Source: Angelakisella sp. (GTDB taxonomy: Bacteria > Bacillota > Clostridia > Oscillospirales > Ruminococcaceae). Taken from it: 13,230 nt of DNA. The translations under genes and the position numbers were made by a program. The notes under the pieces were generated by a model, which saw only the letters and a program-made list of their open reading frames with translations, was not told the DNA's origin and searched no databases. The stretch covers positions 1-13,230 of the forward strand of contig JAAWGY010000033.1 of NCBI GenBank assembly GCA_022795575.1, given 5' to 3'. Of the stretch, positions 6,092 to 12,938 are shown piece by piece (the first letter of the stretch is position 1; every line of letters begins with the position of its first letter).

Positions 6092-6768
6092 TCCCCCTCC
6101 CCTCTTCTCCGGCCCTCCCGGGAGGCGGCCAGGTTCATCACCGCCACCGCCGCCAGGGAGATGGCAACAATCACCGCCACATACCCCCACGCGGCCTCCA
6201 GATCCCCCGCCGCCACGGCGGCGTAGATGGCCAGGGGGAGGGTGCGGGTTTTGCCGGCGATGTTCCCCGCCAGCATGGCGGTCGCCCCAAACTCCCCCAG
6301 CCCCCGGGCAAAGGCCAGCACCCCGCCGGAGACCACCCCCGGCAGGGCGTTGGGCAGCAGCACCCGCCAAAAGAGCTCCCATTCCCCCATCCCCAGGGTG
6401 CGCCCGGCCCAAAGGAGGTCCGGGTCCACCTGCTCAAAGGCGCCCCGGGCCGAGCGGTACATCAGGGGCAAGCTGATGGCCACCGCCGCCAGGATGGTGG
6501 CGGCCCAGGAAAAGGCGATCCGCACCCCCAGCGCCTCAAAAAAGAAGCGTCCCAGGGGGCGCTTGACGCCAAAGATCCACAGCAGAAAAAAGCCCGCCAC
6601 GGTGGGGGGGAGCACCAGGGGGATGGTGAGGATGCCGTCCAGCACCGCCCGGAGAAGGCCGCTGCGCACCGTCAGCACCCCCCAGGCCAGCAGCAGCCCC
6701 AGCAAAAAGGTGACGGCAGTCGCTGCCGCCGCGGTCTTCATCGAGATAAGAATCGGGCTAAGGTCCAA
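6088..6768 (-). CDS. modB: Molybdate ABC transporter permease ModB
   Basis: This integral-membrane permease of 226 residues matches the usual ModB length. Hydrophobic segments lie near 13-34, 40-67, 84-106, 142-160 and 190-214. The EAA-type coupling loop, AGRTLGMGEWELFWRVLLPNALPG (121-144), is the site that docks on ModC. Start choice: TTG 6768 gives MDLSPILIS followed by KTAAAATAV, the typical ModB N-terminus, and GAAAGGGGG lies 8 nt upstream. The longer reading frame to 6978 runs back into modA and is not coding. The first in-frame ATG (6741) would cut off nine conserved-looking residues. A hairpin (6791-6829) separates it from modA, and its stop overlaps the modC start. Confidence 0.93.
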   Translation of the reverse strand: MDLSPILISMKTAAAATAVTFLLGLLLAWGVLTVRSGLLRAVLDGILTIPLVLPPTVAGFFLLWIFGVKRPLGRFFFEALGVRIAFSWAATILAAVAISLPLMYRSARGAFEQVDPDLLWAGRTLGMGEWELFWRVLLPNALPGVVSGGVLAFARGLGEFGATAMLAGNIAGKTRTLPLAIYAAVAAGDLEAAWGYVAVIVAISLAAVAVMNLAASREGRRRGEGE

Positions 6769-6790
6769 GCCGATGCCCCCTTTCCCACAG

Positions 6791-6829
6791 CCCCGGCTCC
6801 CGTCTGCGGCAGGCAGACAGGGGCCGGGG
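6791..6829 (-). promoter_or_regulatory. Strong intercistronic hairpin between modA and modB
   Basis: 16 nt at 6791-6806 pair with 6814-6829 with only two non-Watson-Crick positions and a 7-nt loop, a very stable GC-rich stem. On the minus strand no T-run follows. It is therefore more likely a 3' stabiliser of the modA message, giving excess binding protein over permease, than a true terminator. Confidence 0.65.
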
Positions 6830-6841
6830 CGTTTTGGTCTG

Positions 6842-7699
6842 TTACGCCGGGAGAAAGCCGTATTCCCCAAAGACGGCCATGGCCTCCTCGCTTTGGAGGA
6901 AGTCCAGAAACAGCGCCGCCGCCTCCTTGTGCCGGGAGGAGGAGACAACGCCTGCGGGGTAGATGACCCTGGTGGCAAGGCTCCCCTCCGGCGCCCGGGC
7001 CACCACCGTTACCCGGTCGGTGGTGGCTGCGTCGGTGGCGTAGACGATGCCGGCGTCGGCGGAGCCCTCCGCCACCCAGTTCAGTACCTCGGTGACGTTG
7101 GAGCCAAGGCTCAGCCGGGCCTCCTCCGCCGTCAGGGCCTCCCAAAGCCCAAGGCTGACAAGGACCTCCCGGGCATACTGCCCCGCCGGCACGCTGTCCG
7201 GGTCGCCCATGGCCACCTGTCCGGCCCGGGGCAGCTCCTCAAAGGAGGTGATGGCGTTCTCCTTGCCGGTGGGGACGATCAGGACAAGCTCGTTTTCCAG
7301 CAGCGGGAGGACGGAATCGCGGTCCACCAGCCCCTGGTCCACAAGGGCGTCCATCTGCGCCCGGGCGGCGGAGAGGAAGAGGTCCGCCGGGAGCCCCTCC
7401 TCGATCTGGCGCTGGAGCTTGCCGGAGCTGTCGTAGCTCCCCTCTACGGCAATGCCGGGGTGCTGCTCCCGGAAGGCGGGGATCAGCCGGTCCCGCAGAA
7501 CCGGCTCCAGGCTGGCCGCGGCGGCGATGAGGATGGTTGCGGACGACTCCTCCCCAGGGGCGCTTACGCCGCCGGAGGATGGCTCCATCCCCGGGGAGGG
7601 GGGAGCCGGGCTATTGGAGGGCGCGGCGTTGTTTCCTCCGCAGGCCGCCATGGCCAGCAGGAGGGCAAGGGCAAGGGCAAGACTTACGATCTTTTTCAT
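6842..7699 (-). CDS. modA: Molybdate-binding lipoprotein ModA
   Basis: This is the extracellular solute-binding protein that hands molybdate or tungstate to ModBC. The 285 residues begin with a lipoprotein signal: a KK start, a leucine/alanine-rich core and cysteine 20 in AMAAC, where the lipid anchor would sit. A Ser/Pro/Gly-rich linker follows to about 53. The binding domain begins ILIAAAASLEPVL (57-69) and shows the family's SYDSSGKLQRQIEEG (88-102), ADLFLSA (105-111), GDPDSVPAGQYA (165-176), SNVTEVLNWVAEG (200-212) and GIVYATDA (217-224), which supply serine, alanine and tyrosine contacts for the oxyanion. The ATG start has AAAGGA upstream. It is separated from mogA by 130 nt, the largest gap in the operon, with a hairpin but no promoter I can defend. 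Confidence 0.95.
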   Translation of the reverse strand: MKKIVSLALALALLLAMAACGGNNAAPSNSPAPPSPGMEPSSGGVSAPGEESSATILIAAAASLEPVLRDRLIPAFREQHPGIAVEGSYDSSGKLQRQIEEGLPADLFLSAARAQMDALVDQGLVDRDSVLPLLENELVLIVPTGKENAITSFEELPRAGQVAMGDPDSVPAGQYAREVLVSLGLWEALTAEEARLSLGSNVTEVLNWVAEGSADAGIVYATDAATTDRVTVVARAPEGSLATRVIYPAGVVSSSRHKEAAALFLDFLQSEEAMAVFGEYGFLPA

Positions 7700-7755
7700 C
7701 TGCGGAGTCCTTTCGTCTATCCCGCCGGTCTGGACAGGGCGGATCCGCTGCCCAG

Positions 7756-7774
7756 CCGGGGGCGCAAGCCCCGG
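7756..7774 (-). promoter_or_regulatory. Intercistronic hairpin between mogA and modA
   Basis: CCGGGGGC (7756-7763) pairs with GCCCCGG (7768-7774) around a GCAA loop, with one extra G. No T-run follows on the minus strand. It may protect or process the message between the cofactor-synthesis and transport halves of the operon. The rest of 7700-7829 holds no recognisable site. Confidence 0.5.
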
Positions 7775-7829
7775 GGCGCATATGGCTTCCCCTGGGGGTG
7801 TTGCCTTTTGGTGTCTGCTGCCGGGCGGG

Positions 7830-8324
7830 CTACGAGCGGGCGCACTCGCCCCCGGCCCCGGTGAGGATCTCCAGGCCGTGGCCCAGGGCGGGGAGGAGGA
7901 AGCTCAGGCTCTCCCGCACCGCCTTGGGGCTGCCGGGTAGGTTGATGATCAGGGTCCGTTCCCGGATGCCCGCCGTCCCCCGGCTCAGCATGGCCCGGGG
8001 GGTGATCTGCAGGGACATGGCCCGGATGGCCTCCGGGATACCCGGCACCATCCGCTGGCAGACGTCGGCGGTGGCCTCCGGGGTCCAGTCCCGGGGGGAA
8101 AAGCCGGTGCCGCCGGTGGTAAAGATGACGTCCGCCACCCCCTGGTCGCACCACAGGGCCATGGTGTCGGCAAGCTCCCGCCGCTCATCCGGCAGCACGG
8201 CGGACCGGGTGACGGTGTACTCCCCGGTGGCCTCCAGCAGCTCCCGGATGGCGGGGCCGCTCAGGTCCTCCCGCTGCCCCGCCGCCCCCTTGTCGCTGGC
8301 GGTGATAATGGCTGCACGGTACAT
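7830..8324 (-). CDS. mogA: MogA/MoaB-family molybdopterin adenylyltransferase
   Basis: This 164-residue enzyme would activate molybdopterin with ATP to MPT-AMP before metal insertion. Visible family motifs are the N-terminal AAIITASDKG (4-13), FTTGGTGFSPRDWTPEAT (68-85) with the GGTG loop that binds the pterin phosphate, RERTLIINLPGSPKA (121-135) and a short C-terminal helix. The start, ATG 8324 with GGAGGG 8 nt upstream, lies 2 nt after the MOSC stop and gives the expected length. MoaB homologues share this fold and can be hard to separate from MogA by sequence. Position with MoeA genes in one operon favours the adenylyltransferase role. In other anaerobes this domain is often fused behind a MOSC domain, in the same order as these two genes. 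Confidence 0.9.
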   Translation of the reverse strand: MYRAAIITASDKGAAGQREDLSGPAIRELLEATGEYTVTRSAVLPDERRELADTMALWCDQGVADVIFTTGGTGFSPRDWTPEATADVCQRMVPGIPEAIRAMSLQITPRAMLSRGTAGIRERTLIINLPGSPKAVRESLSFLLPALGHGLEILTGAGGECARS

Positions 8325-8326
8325 GG

Positions 8327-8785
8327 CTATCCCTCCGTTCCCAGGGGGACGGGCTGGCTGGTGATGACCAGCTCGTCCCCCTCCCGGATGACGCCCCCGT
8401 GGAGCACCCGGGCAAATACCCCCTCCCGGGGCATGATGCAGTCCCCCACCCGGTGGAAGATCTCGCAGTGCTGGTGGCATTTTTTGCCCACCTGGGTCAT
8501 CTCCAGCACCACCTCCCCGCACTGGAAGATGGTTCCCACCGGCAGGGCCTTAAAATCGAAGCCGGAGACCAGCAGGTTTTCCCCAAAGTCCCCGTCCTTG
8601 ACGCAGCCGCCCCGCTGGTTAAACTCCACCACCCGCTCATAGGAAAGGAGGCTTACCTGCCGGTGCCAATCCCCGGCGTGGGCGTCCCCCTGGATGCCGT
8701 GGTTTTCGATGAAGCGCCCCTGGTGGACGTTGGTTTTAACGGTGCCCTTCTCCGGGCTGGTGCAGACTGCCATTACTTTGCCCAT
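8327..8785 (-). CDS. Stand-alone MOSC-domain protein
   Basis: The 152 residues form one MOSC (molybdenum cofactor sulfurase C-terminal) domain. It contains GIQGDAHAGDWHRQVSLLS (30-48), NQRGG (56-60), GDFGENLLVSG (65-75), and the conserved cysteine region GKKCHQHC (100-107), followed by C116. MOSC proteins carry a reactive cysteine thought to hold persulfide or bind the cofactor for sulfuration or delivery to Mo enzymes. The exact reaction here is unknown. C103 is the best candidate for the reactive residue. The start ATG 8785 has GAAGGAGAA upstream. Genes moaA (48 nt before) and mogA (2 nt after) place it firmly in cofactor maturation. Confidence 0.92.
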   Translation of the reverse strand: MGKVMAVCTSPEKGTVKTNVHQGRFIENHGIQGDAHAGDWHRQVSLLSYERVVEFNQRGGCVKDGDFGENLLVSGFDFKALPVGTIFQCGEVVLEMTQVGKKCHQHCEIFHRVGDCIMPREGVFARVLHGGVIREGDELVITSQPVPLGTEG

Positions 8786-8833
8786 GGTGTATTCTCCTTC
8801 TGTTGGTTTTTCGGTTATCCCTGCTTCTCCCTG

Positions 8834-9811
8834 CTATCCCCCGATTTGGGCCATGGTGTGGCGTTCCAGGTTGGGGGCCTGACAGCCGCCGAAGTCGTGG
8901 TGCAGCGGCTTTTGCAGGATGGCCTGGCGGATGACCTCCGCCAGCGCCTCCTCCCCGGCGCCCTCCCGCGCCAGCTCCCGGAGGGGCACCCCGTCCCGGT
9001 AGTGGAGGCAGAGCTTCAAAAAGCCGGTGCTGGTAAGGCGCACCCGGTTGCAGCTGCCGCAGAATTCGTGGGAGATGGCGCTGATAAACCCCACCTTGCC
9101 GGCAAACCCCGGCAGCTCCCAGTACACCGCCGGCCCGTTGCCCCGCCGCCGGCCCCGGTAGGGGGCCATGGGGCCGTAGACCGCCTCCAGCCGCGCCTTT
9201 ACCTGGTCGTTGCTGACCGGGGTCAGGGACCGGCCCAGGCCGATGGGCATCAGCTCGATAAAGCGGACGTCCAGCCGCCGCTCCCGGGCCAGCCCCGCCA
9301 GCTCCGCCAAATCCTCCCCGTTGTACTCCTCGGTGGCCACGCAGTTCACCTTGACACGCAGCCCCGCCGCCAAAGCCTGGTCGATGGCCTCCCGGACGCT
9401 GCCCTCCATGGGGGAACGGGTGAGGGCCTCAAAGCGCGCCGGGTCCAGGGTGTCCAGGCTGATGTTCACCGCGTCCAGCCCCGCCGCCGTCAGCTGGGGC
9501 AGCAGCCGGGGCAGCAGCACCCCGTTGGTGGTCATGGTCACTTCCCGGATGCCGGGGATGGCCTTCAGCATCCCCACCAGCCGGGGGCACCCCTTGCGCA
9601 CCAGGGGCTCCCCGCCGGTGAGCTTCACCCGGCTGATGCCCAGCCGGGCCGCTGCGGCGCAGATCCGGGCGATCTCCTCCAGTGTCAGCAGCTGGTCATA
9701 GGGCACCGCCTCCACCCCCTGGGCCGGCATACAGTAGACGCACCGCAGGTTGCACCGGTCTGTCACCGAAACCCGCAGGTAGTCAATCTCTCTCCCTGTC
9801 CGGTCGGTCAT
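8834..9811 (-). CDS. moaA: GTP 3',8-cyclase MoaA (radical SAM)
   Basis: First committed step of molybdenum cofactor synthesis: conversion of GTP to 3',8-cyclo-7,8-dihydro-GTP. The 325 residues carry both iron-sulfur sites of MoaA. The radical-SAM motif CNLRCVYC has C20, C24 and C27. The C-terminal substrate-binding cluster is C251, C254 and C268 within FCGSCNRVRLTSTGFLKLC. KLTGGEPLVRK (63-73) is the SAM-binding GGEP segment, TTNG (94-97) and NISLDTLDP (116-124) follow, and the chain ends in the double glycine (324-325) that MoaA needs to complete its active site. Length is normal. The ATG start overlaps the moaC stop as ATGA, with a strong AAGGAGG upstream, so the pair is translationally coupled. 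Confidence 0.97.
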   Translation of the reverse strand: MTDRTGREIDYLRVSVTDRCNLRCVYCMPAQGVEAVPYDQLLTLEEIARICAAAARLGISRVKLTGGEPLVRKGCPRLVGMLKAIPGIREVTMTTNGVLLPRLLPQLTAAGLDAVNISLDTLDPARFEALTRSPMEGSVREAIDQALAAGLRVKVNCVATEEYNGEDLAELAGLARERRLDVRFIELMPIGLGRSLTPVSNDQVKARLEAVYGPMAPYRGRRRGNGPAVYWELPGFAGKVGFISAISHEFCGSCNRVRLTSTGFLKLCLHYRDGVPLRELAREGAGEEALAEVIRQAILQKPLHHDFGGCQAPNLERHTMAQIGG

Positions 9812-10317
9812 GGGGCCGCCTCCTTGTGTTTGGGGTTGACAAAGTCCCCGCTTTTGCCCCCGCTTTTGCGCAGCAGGTAAACCGACTGGATCTCCATCCC
9901 CTTATCGATGGCCTTGCACATATCGTAGACGGTAAGCAGCGCCACCGTGGCCCCGGTCAGGGCCTCCATCTCCACCCCGGTCTGGCCCGCCACCCGGACG
10001 GTGCACCGGACCTCCACCGCCAGCTCCTCCGGCAGCATGGCAAAGTCCAGGGTGCATTTGCCCAGGGGCAGGGGGTGGCACATGGGGATGAGCTCGTGGG
10101 TGCGCTTTGCCGCCATAATCCCCGCCACCCGGGCCACCCCCAGCACGTCCCCCTTTTGGGCGGTGCCTCCCCGGATGGCGTCGTAGGTCTGCTGTCCCAC
10201 CAGGATACGCCCCACCGCGGTGGCCACCCGGTCGGTAATCCGCTTTTCGGTGACATCCACCATTACGGCGTTGCCTCCCTCGTCAAAATGAGTCAATCCG
10301 TGTATACTATCTGACAT
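9808..10317 (-). CDS. moaC: Cyclic pyranopterin monophosphate synthase MoaC
   Basis: The enzyme converts the MoaA product to cyclic pyranopterin monophosphate. The 169 residues match the family in length and motifs: LTHFDEGGNAVMVDV (8-22), AAKRTHELIPMCHPL (69-83) with the conserved lysine and histidine, GQTGVEMEALTGATVA (111-126) and LTVYDMCKAIDKGM (128-141), which holds the conserved aspartate and lysine of the active site. It ends with the usual LLRKSGGKSGD. ATG 10317 has TAGGTGAT upstream and lies 18 nt after the moeA stop. Sharing an ATGA junction with moaA suits two enzymes acting on one labile intermediate. Confidence 0.97.
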   Translation of the reverse strand: MSDSIHGLTHFDEGGNAVMVDVTEKRITDRVATAVGRILVGQQTYDAIRGGTAQKGDVLGVARVAGIMAAKRTHELIPMCHPLPLGKCTLDFAMLPEELAVEVRCTVRVAGQTGVEMEALTGATVALLTVYDMCKAIDKGMEIQSVYLLRKSGGKSGDFVNPKHKEAAP

Positions 10318-10335
10318 TTTATCACCTACAACAAC

Positions 10336-11562
10336 TTATAGTAAAACGACCTTTACCCGGTCCCCGGCCCGCAGGCCCTTGTTCCCGGCCTCGATATCCA
10401 CCAGACAGTTGCACCCCACCATGGAGTAAAGGGCCCCGGAGGAGTGGTTTTGACCGCTTAGGGTGACGATGCCGTCCCGGTAGACCGCCCGGATAAACCG
10501 CCGCCCGGGGCTGCGCTTGGGGAAGTCCTCCGCCATTTTGCCGGTGGTGCGGCGGTAGGCCATGGATTGGTCGCCGGAAAGCCTGGCCAGCATGGGCCGC
10601 AGAATCAGCTCGAAGGTGGCCAGGGCGGCAAAGGGGTTGCCGGAAAGGCAGCAGAGGGGGCAGCCCCCATAGGCGCCGCAGAGGATGGGGGTGCCCGGCT
10701 TCATCTGCACCCGCCAGAAGAGCCGCCGGGCCCTCAGCAGGGGGAGCACCTGGTGGAAGATATCCTTTTTGCCCACCGAAACGCCGCCGGTGGTGATGAC
10801 CACATCGGCGGAGCGGCAGGCCTCCCGGATGGCCTCCGCCACCGCCTCCGGGTGGTCGGGGAGGCTGCGGCTCACCGTTACCTCCGCCCCCAGCTCCTCC
10901 AGCCGGGCCCGGAGCATGGGCAGGTTGCTGTTGTAGATCTTGCCCGGGGAAAGGGGCCGCCCCACCGGGAGGATCTCGTCCCCGGTGCTGAGCACCGCCG
11001 CCCGGAGCCGGGCCCGCACCGGGGCATGGGTGAGCCCCTGGCCGGCCAGCACCCCGATATGGACGTGGGAGAGCTTTTCCCCCGCCTCCATCAGCACCCC
11101 GCCCTTCTGGATATCCTCGCCGGCAAAGCAGTAGTTTTGGTGGCGGGCCACCGGCTGGTAAACCTGTACCCAGTCCTCGCCGTAATCGGTATCCTCCTGG
11201 CGGACCACGCAGTCGCACCCCGCCGGGATGGCCCCGCCGGTCATGATCCGCACCGCCTCCCCGGGGCCTGTCTGGCCCCCGTACCAGCCGCCGGCGCAGA
11301 CCTCGGCCACCACCCGGAGGCGGGCGGGGCTTTCCTTAGCCGCCCCGGCGATGTCCCCGGACCGCAGGGCGTAGCCGTCCAGGGGGGAACGGTCAAAGGG
11401 GGGATTGTCCAGCCCGGCGACAACCTCCCGGCTGAGGACCCGCCCCCGGGCCTCCTCCAAGGGCAGCAGCTCCTCCCTGGACAGGGGGGAGACCAGCTCC
11501 TCCAAAATCCGGACAGCCTCCTCCAGGGGGATGAGCTCCCGGCCCTCTGTGGCAGCGATCAC
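10336..11562 (-). CDS. moeA: Molybdopterin molybdenumtransferase MoeA
   Basis: This enzyme inserts molybdate into adenylylated molybdopterin. The 408-residue reading is a normal full-length MoeA. It contains the active-site stretch PPFDRSPLDGYALR (54-67), MTGGAIPAGCDCVVRQED (107-124), the molybdopterin-binding domain with LSTGDEI (191-197) and TTGGVSVGKKD (257-267), CLSGNPFAA (305-313) and a C-terminal beta domain ending in GDRVKVVLL. Start choice: GTG 11562 overlaps the stop of the upstream gene as GTGA, with GGGAAGGGGGG before it. An ATG further upstream in frame (11613) lies within the upstream gene and would add a tail that is not MoeA-like. It is the second of two adjacent MoeA-type genes; this one has all MoeA domains. 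Confidence 0.95.
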   Translation of the reverse strand: MIAATEGRELIPLEEAVRILEELVSPLSREELLPLEEARGRVLSREVVAGLDNPPFDRSPLDGYALRSGDIAGAAKESPARLRVVAEVCAGGWYGGQTGPGEAVRIMTGGAIPAGCDCVVRQEDTDYGEDWVQVYQPVARHQNYCFAGEDIQKGGVLMEAGEKLSHVHIGVLAGQGLTHAPVRARLRAAVLSTGDEILPVGRPLSPGKIYNSNLPMLRARLEELGAEVTVSRSLPDHPEAVAEAIREACRSADVVITTGGVSVGKKDIFHQVLPLLRARRLFWRVQMKPGTPILCGAYGGCPLCCLSGNPFAALATFELILRPMLARLSGDQSMAYRRTTGKMAEDFPKRSPGRRFIRAVYRDGIVTLSGQNHSSGALYSMVGCNCLVDIEAGNKGLRAGDRVKVVLL

Positions 11563-12590
11563 AGGACGCCCCCCTTCCCAAACCCGCAGTCCGGGTAACG
11601 GCAGTCGGGGCACTGGAGGCAGAGGCCCCCGTGGCCCAGCACCGCCAGGTCCCCCTTGGCGAGCCGTTCCCCGGCCATAATCCGGGGCAGCACCAGGTCA
11701 AAGATGGTGGCGTCGTGGTACATCACGCAGCCGGGGAGGCCCAGCACCGGCACATCCTCCCCCGTATAGGAGAGGAGGAACATGGCCCCCGGCAGCACCG
11801 GCGCGCCATAGGAGACGATCTCCCCGCCCACGGCCTGGATGGCGGTGGGGGTGAGGTCGTCGGGATCGACGCTCATCCCCCCGGAGCAGACCACCAGCTC
11901 CGCCCCCTGGTCCAGGAAGCCCTGGATGGCCCCCCGGATCATCTCCACGTCGTCGTCCACAATGGCCTGGCCCAGCACCTCCGCCCCGTAAAAGGCAAGC
12001 TTTTTGCGGAGCACCGGCCCGAAGGCGTCCTGGATACGGCCGTGGTAGACCTCGCTGCCGGTGGTGACGATGCCCACCCTTTTCCGCTGGTAGGGCAGCA
12101 GGGCAAGGAGGGGGCGGTTCCCCGCTGCCGCTTTGGCCTCCTCCATCCGGGCCTTGCTGATGACCAGGGGGATGACACGGGTGCCGGCCAGCTTATCCCC
12201 TTTGCGGACGGGGTAGTTGGTGTGGCGGGTGGCGATCATCACCTCCGGCACCATATTTACCGCCGTCAGCCGGGGGACGTCTACCTTCAGCAGGCCGTCG
12301 ATCTGGGCGATGCACTCGATTTTGCCCTCCTTTACGGGGGTGGGGGCGATGTGGTCGTTTTTGCAGAGGTCAAAGAGGATTTGGGCGGCTTCGTTTTCGT
12401 GGAGGCTGTTTTCGTCGGCCTCCCATACATAGAGGTGCTCCTTGCCCACCGAAAGGAGGACCGGGATGTCCTCCGGGGTGACGACGTGGCCCTTGCGGAA
12501 GACGGCGTCCTTGGTGACGCCGGGGATGATTTGGGTGATGTCGTGGCAGAGGATGTGGCCTACGGCCTTTTGGGTTTCGATGAGCTTCAT
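11559..12590 (-). CDS. MoeA-like molybdopterin-binding protein with C-terminal four-cysteine tail
   Basis: First gene of the operon, 343 residues. The middle and C-terminal part is a MoaB/MogA-type molybdopterin-binding domain, with VGIVTTGSEVYHGRI (172-186), VVCSGGMSVDPDDLTPTAI (233-251) and VLGLPGCVMY (282-291). The N-terminal 150 residues resemble the front of MoeA only loosely. The end is a short cysteine-rich tail with C324, C327, C330 and C335 (CxxCxxCx4C) followed by GFGKG, a possible Zn or Fe-S site. Proteins of this type occur in clostridia near molybdenum-hydroxylase or Moco genes; their reaction is not established to my knowledge. ATG 12590 with AAAGGTGGA upstream lies just below the leader terminator; the longer frame upstream is the leader and is not coding. 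Its stop overlaps moeA (GTGA). Confidence 0.9.
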   Translation of the reverse strand: MKLIETQKAVGHILCHDITQIIPGVTKDAVFRKGHVVTPEDIPVLLSVGKEHLYVWEADENSLHENEAAQILFDLCKNDHIAPTPVKEGKIECIAQIDGLLKVDVPRLTAVNMVPEVMIATRHTNYPVRKGDKLAGTRVIPLVISKARMEEAKAAAGNRPLLALLPYQRKRVGIVTTGSEVYHGRIQDAFGPVLRKKLAFYGAEVLGQAIVDDDVEMIRGAIQGFLDQGAELVVCSGGMSVDPDDLTPTAIQAVGGEIVSYGAPVLPGAMFLLSYTGEDVPVLGLPGCVMYHDATIFDLVLPRIMAGERLAKGDLAVLGHGGLCLQCPDCRYPDCGFGKGGVL

Positions 12591-12625
12591 GGTGACTGCT
12601 TCCACCTTTCGCAAAAAATCGGCAC

Positions 12626-12657
12626 AAAAAAAGCGAGCCTGCAAAGAGGGCAGGCTC
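12626..12657 (-). terminator. Intrinsic terminator in the leader of the Moco operon
   Basis: A perfect 8-bp stem on the minus strand, GAGCCTGC/GCAGGCTC (12657-12650 with 12642-12635), has a 7-nt loop and is followed by GC and seven T. It lies before the first gene (start 12590) and after a structured leader, so it should work as a regulated attenuator and not as the end of another transcript. Confidence 0.85.
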
Positions 12658-12674
12658 ACAGAAGGAGACCCCGG

Positions 12675-12810
12675 GTTGGTTGTACACCGCCGGTGGGGTT
12701 CCAGAAGGCCGTCCCCTTTTCGGGCGGGGCGCGGGGGCCCCGTCATTGGAAGGCCGGAGGGTTTCCCCGCCGACCCCGTTCCCCGTCCCGTGGGCTGTGG
12801 CGCCTTTAGG
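12675..12810 (-). promoter_or_regulatory. Putative Moco (or Tuco) riboswitch aptamer
   Basis: The leader RNA of the Moco operon is highly structured and shares blocks with the Moco RNA motif. These are CTCCGGCC (about 12759-12752) paired across a loop to the G-run in AATGACGGGG (12747-12738), a GGG-GAAA-CCC GNRA tetraloop hairpin (12768-12759), CTTCTGGAA (near 12707-12699) and GGTGTACA (near 12685-12678). The last two recall the 3' end of the E. coli moaA leader from memory. Long-range helices fit: CGGGACGGGG (12790-12781) with CCCCGCCCG (12729-12721), and AAGGC with GCCTT (about 12806-12802 with 12709-12705). P1 was not placed with certainty. A terminator follows at 12657 and Moco genes lie downstream. 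Moco versus tungsten-cofactor subtype cannot be told by eye. Confidence 0.65.
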
Positions 12811-12850
12811 GGCAGAGGAATCGAGAACTGTGGTCTTTGGTCGTTTATAG

Positions 12851-12879
12851 AGTATAGCATATCTTTGCGGGGGACGCAA
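12851..12879 (-). promoter_or_regulatory. Promoter of the Moco/mod operon
   Basis: On the minus strand TTGCGT (12879-12874) and TATACT (12856-12851) are separated by exactly 17 nt; the -10 matches 5 of 6 consensus positions. Transcription would start near 12844, giving a leader of about 250 nt that holds the riboswitch-like fold and the terminator. No other convincing promoter is seen between here and modC, so all nine genes may be one transcript. Confidence 0.75.
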
Positions 12880-12938
12880 CGGGTATTTTTCGGGGGCTGC
12901 GAAGGGCCTGCCCGCCGCCATGCCCGAAGGGCGCTAAA

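Noticed and set aside
6227..7864. A 545-codon plus-strand open frame
   Set aside because: It lies antisense to modB, modA and mogA, which have clear family motifs; long shadow frames are common in DNA this rich in GC.
8399..9880. A 493-codon plus-strand frame over moaA and the MOSC gene
   Set aside because: It is antisense to genes with catalytic motifs, lacks any domain pattern and has no ribosome site.
5054..12590. The block bracketed by inverted repeats as a composite transposon or genomic island
   Set aside because: No transposase, integrase or target duplication is seen, base composition does not shift, and the repeats look like short dispersed intergenic elements.
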